A stretch of DNA of 5,090 bases, taken from NCBI GenBank assembly GCA_030610325.1, contig JAUWRZ010000185.1:1-5090 (forward strand), read 5' to 3'. This DNA is from Sulfurimonadaceae bacterium (GTDB lineage Bacteria; Campylobacterota; Campylobacteria; Campylobacterales; Sulfurimonadaceae). This document shows, in pieces, positions 1 to 4,893 of this stretch. Under the pieces are notes generated by a model. The model was not told the origin of the DNA and did not search any database. It saw only the letters and a list, made by a program, of their open reading frames with translations. The position numbers and the translations under genes are program-made. How positions within the stretch are numbered: the stretch's first letter is position 1; the number at the start of each line of letters is the position of its first letter.

Positions 1-59
1 AATCTCGATGATACCACTAAAAGAAATCAGATTAAGTTTGGATTAAGGCGTATGGGCAT
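1..59. other. Unassigned left edge, 3' exon side of the intron
   Basis: This short stretch flanks the group II intron tail on its 3' exon side. On the plus strand one frame is open from base 2 and ends at a TAA at 44-46 (ISMIPLKEIRLSLD), which could be the last codons of a gene cut by the window edge. Fifteen codons are too few to identify anything. Nothing here resembles the Tn3 transposase to the right, so I cannot say which sequence the intron originally entered. Confidence 0.2.
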
Positions 60-218
60 TTTAGTACCTTTATGGATATGTACCCAATGTCGGATAAGAA
101 CATCAGCTCGCGCTGACATCCTCCCCTAAGAACCGTACGTGCGACTTTCACCGCATACGGCTCAAGCATTGATAGCTAAAACGTTGTTTGTCGGGTACAT
201 ATCCATAAAGGTACTAAA
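60..218. repeat. Perfect 26-bp inverted repeat, arms 60-85 and 193-218
   Basis: The left arm starts tttagtacctttatgg and ends gtaccc; the right arm starts gggtacatatcc and ends ggtactaaa. They are exact reverse complements over 26 bp and are separated by 107 bp. Beyond the arms the match stops on both sides. The GGG ends face each other across the intron tail. The right arm is in frame with the Tn3 transposase tail and would be read as GYISIKVL. Possible origins are two transposon ends facing each other, a fold-back rearrangement, a hairpin insertion site used by the intron, or an assembly chimera. The repeat itself is directly visible; its origin is open. Confidence 0.9.
89..163 (-). ncRNA. 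Group II intron 3' tail (domains V and VI), truncated
   Basis: On the minus strand, 163-130 is a 34-nt domain V hairpin. It begins GAGCCGTATGCGG, has a GAAA tetraloop and ends GTACGGTTC, the standard bacterial form with the catalytic AGC triad. Directly after it, 129-89 folds as domain VI: a 15-bp stem including several G-U pairs, closed by a GCGA tetraloop, with one bulged A at position 95. That A is the 7th base from the 3' end GAC, which is where the lariat branch point lies in this intron class. The 3' splice junction is therefore between 89 and 88. Domains I-III and the reverse transcriptase are absent, so the copy cannot splice on its own. Bases 164-192 may be leftover domain IV or the Tn3 transposase; I cannot decide. 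Confidence 0.88.
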
Positions 219-612
219 TTACATCGATGATGTTGAGCTTCGTCAGCAGATCGAAAAGCAGCTTAATAAGATAGAAAGTGCTAACAAGTTCTCCAAGGCG
301 ATATTCTTTGGCAATAGCGGAGAATACCTCTATGCCAACAAAAACGAACAGGATATCGCCAGCAATAGTCTACGGCTTATCCAAAACACGATCATCTGCT
401 GGAACTATCTCTATTTCTCAGACAGGTTGGCCAAAGAGAAGGATGGTAAGGTGAAAGAGCAGATGATCAGATCGATACAGAACGGCTCGATCGTCCATTG
501 GCAGCATATCAACTTTTATGGGGAGTATGATTTTACGGAGAAGGGTGATGACAAGGAATACCAATTTGATATGAAAGCTATAAAGCGTTTGACGGTGGAA
601 AAGGTCGAGTAA
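166..612 (+). pseudogene. tnpA: Tn3-family transposase (TnpA), C-terminal fragment
   Basis: Tn3-family TnpA is a DDE transposase of about 950-1000 residues that cuts and joins the terminal repeats in replicative transposition. Only the C-terminal end is here. Recognisable blocks are LNYIDDVELRQQIEKQLNK, then IESANKFSKAIFF, then LIQNTIICWNYLYFSDRL, and near the end the HINFYGEYDF block. The Glu of LNKIE lies 111 residues from the end, about where the third catalytic acidic residue sits in this family. The frame stays open upstream to a TAA at 127-129, but a GTG start at 139 would lie inside the antisense of intron domain V and is not credible. Residues GYISIKV come from the inverted-repeat arm and look like an insert between KTLFV and LNYIDD. 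Without the N-terminal ~85% it cannot work as a transposase. The serine resolvase follows 107 bp downstream in the same direction. Confidence 0.85.
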
Positions 613-719
613 GTCTTACAAAAGTGATCCAGGGAGAAGTATAGGGCATTTAAGTCTTGTTTAAGACGGATAGGGAAAAAAGTCCCTTTGTAGGTAGACA
701 CCCATTAAAAGGTGCTTTT
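613..719. promoter_or_regulatory. Candidate resolvase recombination (res) and promoter region
   Basis: This 107-bp gap separates the transposase stop from the resolvase ATG. It contains the direct repeat TTTAAGTC / TTTAAGAC (649-656, 660-667), the palindrome GTCTT-gttt-AAGAC (654-667) and a second small palindrome AGGGA...TCCCT (672-676, 683-687). Serine resolvases of Tn3-type elements usually bind a res site of about 100-130 bp next to their own gene, and the size and position fit. I could not align three canonical subsites, so this is an inference from place and palindromes. Confidence 0.4.
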
Positions 720-1352
720 ATGATCATAGGATACATCCGAGTCAGTACGGAACAGCAGTCTGTCATGAACCAAAGACATCGGCTTCTTGAGTATGCCCAG
801 CAGCACAAGATGATCATCGATGAGTTCATCGAGCTTGAGATCTCATCCAAGAAGAGTCAGAAAGAGCGTCTGATCGAATCGCTCTTGAAGAAGCTGAAGA
901 GCGGTGATGTCCTGATCTGTACAGAACTATCTCGACTCGGCAGGAACATGCTGGAGATCTTGAACCTGATAGAGCGGTTTAATCAGTCAGGCATCAAGCT
1001 GATCTTTGCGAATCAGCCAGAGCTGTCCACTGATCAAAACGAAGCATTATCCACATTACTGTTGGCCATCTATGGTTATTTTGCACAGACTGAGCGTGAG
1101 ATCATCAGTGAACGCACGAAGCAGGGACTTGCTGCTGCCAGAGACAAAGGAAAGGTATTGGGTAGACCAAAAGGTGCTAGGAACAAGACGCGGGTCTTGG
1201 ACCCATATAAAGACGAGATCAAGAAGTATCTGGAAATGGGACTGAACCAGACCAGTGTCTTGAAGCTCATCAACTCACAGCTGGAGAAGCCTATTTCGTT
1301 GACATCACTACGTTATTTCATCCAGAATGATAAAGAGTTGACGATGGTTTGA
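720..1352 (+). CDS. tnpR: Serine site-specific recombinase (resolvase/invertase family)
   Basis: A 210-aa small serine recombinase, the size typical of Tn3-type resolvases and DNA invertases. It cuts and rejoins DNA at paired res sites to resolve transposition cointegrates or plasmid multimers. The N-terminal catalytic domain starts MIIGYIRVST, with the nucleophile at Ser9 and Arg7 beside it. The active-site motif ELSRLGRN (69-76) supplies Arg72 and Arg75, and Asp63 is in SGDVLI. The long E-helix is FAQTEREIISERTKQGLAA (121-139), followed by the GRPKGARNK linker (149-157) and a C-terminal helix-turn-helix DNA-binding region (about 163-205). The ATG at 720 is chosen because the family always begins close to the YIRVST strand and AAAAGGTG lies about 5 bases upstream. 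A longer in-frame start at 657 would add 21 unrelated residues. All key residues are present, so it appears functional. The partner is probably the truncated Tn3 transposase just upstream. Confidence 0.93.
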   Translation: MIIGYIRVSTEQQSVMNQRHRLLEYAQQHKMIIDEFIELEISSKKSQKERLIESLLKKLKSGDVLICTELSRLGRNMLEILNLIERFNQSGIKLIFANQPELSTDQNEALSTLLLAIYGYFAQTEREIISERTKQGLAAARDKGKVLGRPKGARNKTRVLDPYKDEIKKYLEMGLNQTSVLKLINSQLEKPISLTSLRYFIQNDKELTMV

Positions 1353-1399
1353 CCTTTTGACTTTTACATTTACACGCTACTTCGTTATTGATCAAAGAA
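1353..1399. other. Short gap between convergent genes
   Basis: This gap lies between the resolvase stop and the stop of the minus-strand 137-aa ORF. I see no convincing terminator hairpin with a T-run on either strand. Confidence 0.3.
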
Positions 1400-1813
1400 C
1401 TACAACCCACCCCTAACGCACAAGGAGTGAGTGTCACGATTCGCTGCGACTTTGACATCTTTGCAGGGATCGTCTTTTTTCCCCTTCCGCTTTTGTCTTA
1501 TCACCAGATGCAGTTTTCGTAGTTGCCCATCATCGAGATACTCTTCCATGAACCTGTTGATCTGATCGAACGCCTCTTGCGCCCCTTGCTCATCAGTGTT
1601 ACAGTAGAGAGACGGTAGCTTCGAGCATTTGTGCCCATACATTTGATTGACCAGCGTGGCAATCGCTGTATCTTTTCGGTCTTGATCATTCAGTGGCCAT
1701 AATCCCCATGTATCGATCTGTTTGAGGAGGTAGGTGGAGGTGATATGATAGTTGTATATACCACTGGTCTTAAACCTGGGCCTGGCCATATCTGTCTTTT
1801 TTTGCTTTTGCAT
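1400..1813 (-). CDS. Hypothetical protein, 137 aa, unrecognised
   Basis: I do not recognise this family. It is a soluble, basic protein with no signal peptide or membrane segment. The N-terminal part reads ARPRFKTSGIYNYHITSTYL, followed by KQIDTWGLWPL and a likely amphipathic helix EAFDQINRFMEEYLDDGQL (about 80-98), then a strongly basic patch RQKRKGKK (106-113) that could bind nucleic acid. The last residues (NRDTHSLCVRGGL) look like non-coding drift, so the original end may have been lost. ATG at 1813 has AGGA only 2 bases upstream. The internal ATG at 1789 (MARPRFK) also has a weak site, so the start is uncertain. It converges with the resolvase and diverges from the 81-aa ORF. It may be transposon cargo, or an unrelated accessory gene. 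Confidence 0.5.
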   Translation of the reverse strand: MQKQKKTDMARPRFKTSGIYNYHITSTYLLKQIDTWGLWPLNDQDRKDTAIATLVNQMYGHKCSKLPSLYCNTDEQGAQEAFDQINRFMEEYLDDGQLRKLHLVIRQKRKGKKDDPCKDVKVAANRDTHSLCVRGGL

Positions 1814-1924
1814 ATCCTATCATCAATGTGCTTGTTCTTTTCGTTATGCCCTAACGCTATTCTTTACGTTATGCTTGTACTACAATAAGAGAGCGGCTTA
1901 AAGGCGGTCCGACAGAGGAACACT
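1814..1924. promoter_or_regulatory. Divergent intergenic region with repeated CGTTATGC motifs
   Basis: This 111-bp region lies between two divergently oriented ORFs. CGTTATGC occurs at 1842-1849 and again at 1867-1874. The first copy is also half of the inverted repeat CGTTA-tgccc-TAACG (1842-1856). A TACAAT (1881-1886) is a possible -10 box for the plus-strand ORF, without a good -35. The layout would suit a small regulator controlling both directions, but no regulator gene is identified here. Confidence 0.35.
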
Positions 1925-2170
1925 ATGTCCAGAAGAGGGGAGAAGGAGTCAGGTCATCGTCAATATGGTGGGCACAGACTGCGAAAGTATAAGGTCACCT
2001 ATGGTTATGCACTTGACCAAGAGGGCACTTGTGGACATGAGTATAGGGTGACACCCTTAACGGTGTCGTATGGCCAGTCTTATAAAAAGATCATCTTCTC
2101 GTTTCTCGATGTCGAGATCGGCATCGATAGGAGGTCTGCGATGCTCAAGTACCGGGATGAGATCATGTAA
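1925..2170 (+). CDS. Small hypothetical ORF, 81 aa
   Basis: I do not recognise this small basic protein. It starts MSRRGEKESGHRQYGGHRLR and has a middle part rich in Tyr and Gly (KVTYGYALDQEG). It has no membrane segment and no metal-binding cluster. The main support is a strong ribosome binding site, GAGGAA, 5 bases before the ATG. Against it, the last 38 codons (2057-2170) overlap the 3' end of the 199-aa minus-strand ORF, and one of the two readings may be accidental. A real short gene whose natural end has been replaced is also possible. Confidence 0.35.
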   Translation: MSRRGEKESGHRQYGGHRLRKYKVTYGYALDQEGTCGHEYRVTPLTVSYGQSYKKIIFSFLDVEIGIDRRSAMLKYRDEIM

Positions 2171-2656
2171 GACGATCCCATAGTTTCTGAACATCGGGAA
2201 ACTCACCTCTTTTATGCGTGCATCATGAATCTCCTTCGCGAGGGTGCTCAGTGCACATCGATAAGCGCCCTCATTGGTGAAGTACTGCATATGGTAGTCA
2301 TGCATAAGCTCTATGTTCTTTAGCCAGACTCTGCGTTCATACTCACCGATGAGCATGTTGGCATGGACTCGTTCTGTCAGCTCTTTGAGTGTCGCATCGG
2401 CTTTCTCCTCTCTGGATTCCAGGATATGCTCGAACTCATCACAGTAGTGTTTAAGCAGTTCCATCAGCTCACTGCCGCTGTACTCTTTGCCTGCAGTGTT
2501 ATGCAGATGTTGGGTAGTCGGTGTCGGACCAAAGTCCAAAGCATCCAAAAGCTCGACAGTCGCATTTAAGAACGTATACTTATCAGGTTGAGTCTGATCA
2601 AAACCCACCCCTTTACTGGATATCCTGGGAAGAGCACCCACATAGCTTAGTATCAT
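2057..2656 (-). CDS. Hypothetical protein, 199 aa, unrecognised
   Basis: This is probably a real cytoplasmic protein of unknown function. The N-terminal part has a clear protein-like composition (RISSKGVGFD, then QTQPDKYTFLNATVELLDAL, residues 11-40). It is followed by a long charged helical region, about 60-118 (SELMELLKHYCDEFEHILES, then EEKADATLKELTERVHAN), suggesting a helical or coiled-coil core. The tail is acidic then basic (IEKREDDLFIRLAIRHR). No signal peptide or membrane segment is visible. The ATG at 2656 is supported by AAGG about 8 bases upstream, and TATACT in an extended -10 context (TGcTATACT) lies about 20 bases further up on the minus strand. The 137-aa ORF lies downstream in the same direction but 243 bp away, so a shared operon is uncertain. 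The 3' end overlaps the plus-strand 81-aa ORF. Confidence 0.65.
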   Translation of the reverse strand: MILSYVGALPRISSKGVGFDQTQPDKYTFLNATVELLDALDFGPTPTTQHLHNTAGKEYSGSELMELLKHYCDEFEHILESREEKADATLKELTERVHANMLIGEYERRVWLKNIELMHDYHMQYFTNEGAYRCALSTLAKEIHDARIKEVSFPMFRNYGIVLHDLIPVLEHRRPPIDADLDIEKREDDLFIRLAIRHR

Positions 2657-2705
2657 AATATTACCTTATAGATAAAGTATAGCATATTATCTTGGTGGCG
2701 ACTGC
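2657..2705 (-). promoter_or_regulatory. Promoter and ribosome binding site of the 199-aa ORF
   Basis: Reading the minus strand towards 2656, TGCTATACT gives an extended -10 box (TATACT). It is followed about 10 bases later by TAAGGT, a ribosome binding site correctly placed for the ATG. No good -35 hexamer is seen 17 bases further up, which is common when an extended -10 is present. This supports the 199-aa ORF as expressed. Confidence 0.45.
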
Positions 2706-2970
2706 ATCTACGGAAATATAGTGCAACATCTTTATTACTCTAACCAGAGGTCAAGACCTCCATCTTTTAGACGGACAGATCTATCGCCTATTGTTTGAAC
2801 GATCATACTGTGTCTCAAAAGATGAGATGAAATACAGAATTGAGTAGATAAGTGACATGGTCATGAGGTCAGTGTGGCTTTTTTTGTAACATTGAAGAAT
2901 ATAACAAATTTTGTGATTTAAAAGTTATAGAATCATTCGATTGATCAAGGTTTTTTATTGTATATCTTGA
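2706..2970. other. AT-rich non-coding stretch
   Basis: No ORF of note is seen on either strand. It holds one perfect palindrome, GAGGTC-aa-GACCTC (2747-2760), and a T-run at 2879-2886 not preceded by a strong hairpin. AGACGGA, present at 664 upstream of the resolvase, recurs at 2768 and 3009, but the flanks do not match well. Promoters for the downstream genes may lie in the AT-rich part (2890-2965); I could not fix one. Confidence 0.3.
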
Positions 2971-3236
2971 AGGGATGGGACAAGAACTTTTAGCACTCCT
3001 TCTTTAAAAGACGGACGTGCTCTACTCTCAAATATCGCTATCGGGTCGATGCTTACTACTTCTGATGGTACTTCAAGCATAGATGGTGACTGCTCTAGAG
3101 GGATTAACAGTCTTGCATCACTCTGGGATGCCATAGCCCTTGGCTTAGTCCCAAAAGACCAAGAATGGTCTTACTGACACTTATAGGTGTGGACGAGGCT
3201 ACGAACGATGCAGAACCATCTCAATATCTATCATAA
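2971..3236 (+). pseudogene. Decayed or frameshifted gene remnant, unrecognised
   Basis: The plus-strand frame from 2971 is open for 68 codons to a TGA at 3175-3177. It has protein-like composition: SLKDGRALLSNIAIGSMLTT, then INSLASLWDAIALGLVPKDQ. The -1 frame carries on with VLLTLIGVDEATNDAEPSQY and ends at TAA 3234-3236. The pair looks like one gene split by a one-base change, or a short tail of a longer gene. The only in-frame ATG (3049) has no obvious ribosome binding site, so it is probably not expressed as it stands. A C-CCA-AAA heptamer (3150-3156) lies in the right phase for a -1 ribosomal slip, but no intact upstream gene feeds it. I cannot name the family. Confidence 0.35.
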
Positions 3237-3263
3237 TGACAAAAGGCAGGCGTGAAGTAGCAT

Positions 3264-4679
3264 ATGAACTTATCCATAAAAGCCTTCTTTACCTCGTTAG
3301 GGGTCTTGAATCTGTTAATAGCAGGTGTGCTGGTCTTAAGTCTCTATGAGCTTGATCAAAGCAGCCATAGATTGAAGGATATAGAACATAACAGGTTCTT
3401 GATGATCCAAAAAGCTGATGAACTGAGACAGACATCTGACGACCTGACACGTTTCGTGCGGACCTACGCTGTGACCTTGGACGAACGATATAGGCAGGGC
3501 TATCATTCAGTCTTAGGTATCAGAAACGGTAAAGATATTCGACCGATGCATCAGGAGAGGATCTATTGGGACTTATTGGAACCACTTCGTTCACTAAGGC
3601 ATCCATTAGATAAAAGAAGCTCTCTAAAAAAAGAGATGGAAAAGCTCCCTTATACAAAATATGAGATAGAAAAGCTAAAAGAGTCTGAAAACAACTCGAA
3701 TCAACTGGTCAGCATTGAGATCGAGGCGTTCAACGCACTTGAGGGTCTCTATAAAGACAAAGATGGAAGATATACGATCAAGAAGAGACCAGACCAACAG
3801 TTGGCGATCGGGCTCCTTCATTCGGATAGTTATCACAAAGCTAAAGAGAGGATCATGCTCCCGATCGATGAGTTTTTAGCATCATTGGATGAAAGGACTC
3901 AAAAAGAGATAGAGACCTACAATGACGAAGTCACTGCAGAGATAAGGTTTGTCGCTATTGTCTTCTCTGTCAACGTACTCATATTGATACTTGCTTATCT
4001 TTTCATAGCACCAAAGATACTGACACCGATAAAAAGGATGACAAGACTTATCGATCAGTATCAAAACGGTGAGAGAGGGTTAAAAGAGACGGTCGAGAAC
4101 GATGATGAGATCGGCTCGATGATAAGACACTTCTTTGTCATGATGCAGAGTCTGGACAAAAGATTTGATATCATCCAAAAGATAACGATCACTGATGAGC
4201 TGACCAATGTGTATAATCGTAAATATTATAACGAGAAGGTCTCCGAGTCACTCTCTTTGTACAAAAGATATAAGACACCGTTCTCGATGATCATGTATGA
4301 TATCGATCGCTTTAAAGATGTGAACGATACTCATGGTCATGATGTTGGGGATAAGGTGCTTGTCAAGTCATGTGTGTTAGTCCGAGCACTGATCCGAGAA
4401 AGTGATCATATCTTCAGGATCGGTGGCGAGGAATTTATAGTCATTCTGTCTGAGACTAAACTGGCAGAAGCGACCTCTGTCGCTGAGAAAATAAGACAGA
4501 GTTTCTCAGTGACCAGCATTTTCAAGGATGTATACATCACGATCAGCGCCGGTCTGACAGAAGTACGACCGAACGACACTGAGGAGTCGATATATCAAAG
4601 GGTAGATGACTTGTTATATTTATCTAAGAAGGATGGACGAGATAAGGTCTCGACACAGATCGTCGGGGATGTCCTATAA
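3264..4679 (+). CDS. Membrane-anchored diguanylate cyclase (sensor-HAMP-GGDEF)
   Basis: It makes the second messenger cyclic di-GMP from two GTP at the inner membrane in response to an outside signal. At 471 aa it has a first membrane helix (about 8-28, SLGVLNLLIAGVLVLSLYEL), a periplasmic region (29-226) and a second helix (228-249, VAIVFSVNVLILILAYLFIA). The periplasmic part begins with an ADELRQTSDDLTRFVRTYAV stretch, known from helical sensors of chemoreceptors and histidine kinases. A HAMP-like linker (250-300) leads to the GGDEF domain (about 305-467). That domain holds DELTNVYNRK (311-320), YDIDRFKDVNDTHGHDVGD (345-363) with the metal and GTP residues, and the active loop GGEEF (387-391). 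RESD (378-381), five residues before GGEEF, is the inhibitory I-site that binds product. The enzyme looks active and feedback-controlled. The ligand is unknown. Only a weak ribosome binding site (GAAG, AAGGCAGG) precedes the ATG. It is probably a single-gene unit. Confidence 0.95.
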   Translation: MNLSIKAFFTSLGVLNLLIAGVLVLSLYELDQSSHRLKDIEHNRFLMIQKADELRQTSDDLTRFVRTYAVTLDERYRQGYHSVLGIRNGKDIRPMHQERIYWDLLEPLRSLRHPLDKRSSLKKEMEKLPYTKYEIEKLKESENNSNQLVSIEIEAFNALEGLYKDKDGRYTIKKRPDQQLAIGLLHSDSYHKAKERIMLPIDEFLASLDERTQKEIETYNDEVTAEIRFVAIVFSVNVLILILAYLFIAPKILTPIKRMTRLIDQYQNGERGLKETVENDDEIGSMIRHFFVMMQSLDKRFDIIQKITITDELTNVYNRKYYNEKVSESLSLYKRYKTPFSMIMYDIDRFKDVNDTHGHDVGDKVLVKSCVLVRALIRESDHIFRIGGEEFIVILSETKLAEATSVAEKIRQSFSVTSIFKDVYITISAGLTEVRPNDTEESIYQRVDDLLYLSKKDGRDKVSTQIVGDVL

Positions 4680-4696
4680 TGACCCCATGTCGACGA
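4660..4696 (+). terminator. Imperfect hairpin across the cyclase stop codon
   Basis: TCGTCGGGG (4660-4668) pairs with CCCC (4683-4686) and CGACGA (4691-4696), with ATGT bulged out, forming an imperfect stem around the TAA at 4677-4679. No T-run follows on the plus strand, so a classical terminator is not supported. It could be a transcript-end structure or chance. Confidence 0.2.
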
Positions 4697-4732
4697 CAGC
4701 TCAAAGATAGAAGGACCAAAAAAACTAAACCA

Positions 4733-4753
4733 CTCTGGACTGAAAGTCCAGAG
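4733..4753 (-). repeat. 9-bp hairpin in the IS200/IS605 end, terminator-like
   Basis: CTCTGGACT (4733-4741) and AGTCCAGAG (4745-4753) form a perfect 9-bp stem with a 3-base loop. It lies just downstream of the TnpA remnant on the minus strand, where IS200/IS605 elements carry the end hairpin that TnpA recognises. Read on the minus strand it is followed within about 10 bases by a run of seven T, so it may also end transcription of tnpA. Confidence 0.65.
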
Positions 4754-4759
4754 GTTTCA

Positions 4760-4778
4760 GGTGGAATGAAATTCCATC
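4760..4778 (-). repeat. Second small hairpin at the TnpA stop codon
   Basis: GGTGGAAT (4760-4767) pairs with ATTCCATC (4771-4778), one pair being G-T, around a GAA loop. It overlaps the stop codon of the IS200/IS605 TnpA. Its loop is the same as that of the larger hairpin next to it. Tandem hairpins are usual at ends of this transposon family. Confidence 0.5.
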
Positions 4779-4893
4779 ACTCTAAGATCATCGGATCAGC
4801 GTCCTGATTCGATGGGTCTCGATGATGTTCCAAATACTCCTGGACCATCTCTTCCGAGATGTTCCCTGTACTCCAGGCCTCATACCCTATCGG
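4777..4893 (-). pseudogene. tnpA: IS200/IS605-family transposase TnpA, C-terminal remnant
   Basis: IS200/IS605 TnpA is a Y1 HUH enzyme that moves single-stranded DNA by recognising end hairpins. Only about the last 38 residues of some 130-150 are left. They read GYEAWSTGNISEEMVQEYLE, then HHRDPSNQDADPMILE, then stop. The Tyr in VQEYLEHH is at the place of the catalytic tyrosine in the C-terminal helix. The frame stays open into the terminal repeat of the IS256-type element (to about 4920), where the resemblance ends, so that element inserted in this gene and cut it. The catalytic HUH motif is missing and the copy is dead. The two hairpins downstream belong to the same element. No tnpB is visible. 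Confidence 0.78.

Noticed and set aside
139..165. GTG at 139 as the start of the transposase ORF
   Set aside because: These bases are the antisense of intron domain V and share nothing with Tn3 transposases. The real gene has lost its N-terminal part.
613..655. Tn3 terminal inverted repeat just after tnpA (CTTAC...)
   Set aside because: A CTTA motif is present, but no run ending in CCCC follows at the expected 38 bp and no partner was found.
657..719. ATG at 657 as the resolvase start
   Set aside because: It would add 21 residues in front of the YIRVST strand that the family lacks and would read through the palindromes. The ATG at 720 has a ribosome binding site.
516..850. Minus-strand ORFs of 61 and 66 aa
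   Set aside because: Shadow frames of the Tn3 transposase tail and resolvase with low-complexity, non-protein-like composition.
1006..1273. 79-aa plus and 65-aa minus ORFs inside the resolvase
   Set aside because: Both lie wholly within the well-supported resolvase in other frames.
1501..1689. 62-aa minus ORF inside the 137-aa ORF
   Set aside because: Alternative frame of the same strand, with arginine/tryptophan-rich non-protein-like composition.
2363..2569. 68-aa plus ORF opposite the 199-aa ORF
   Set aside because: Antisense shadow. It has no ribosome binding site and a Cys/Phe-rich sequence typical of a shadow frame.
2860..2890. Rho-independent terminator before the T-run at 2879
   Set aside because: Only weak TGAC/GTCA pairing lies upstream, and no gene ends nearby on the plus strand.
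3882..4064. 60-aa minus ORF inside the cyclase
   Set aside because: Antisense of the second membrane helix and HAMP-like linker of the cyclase, without a start signal.
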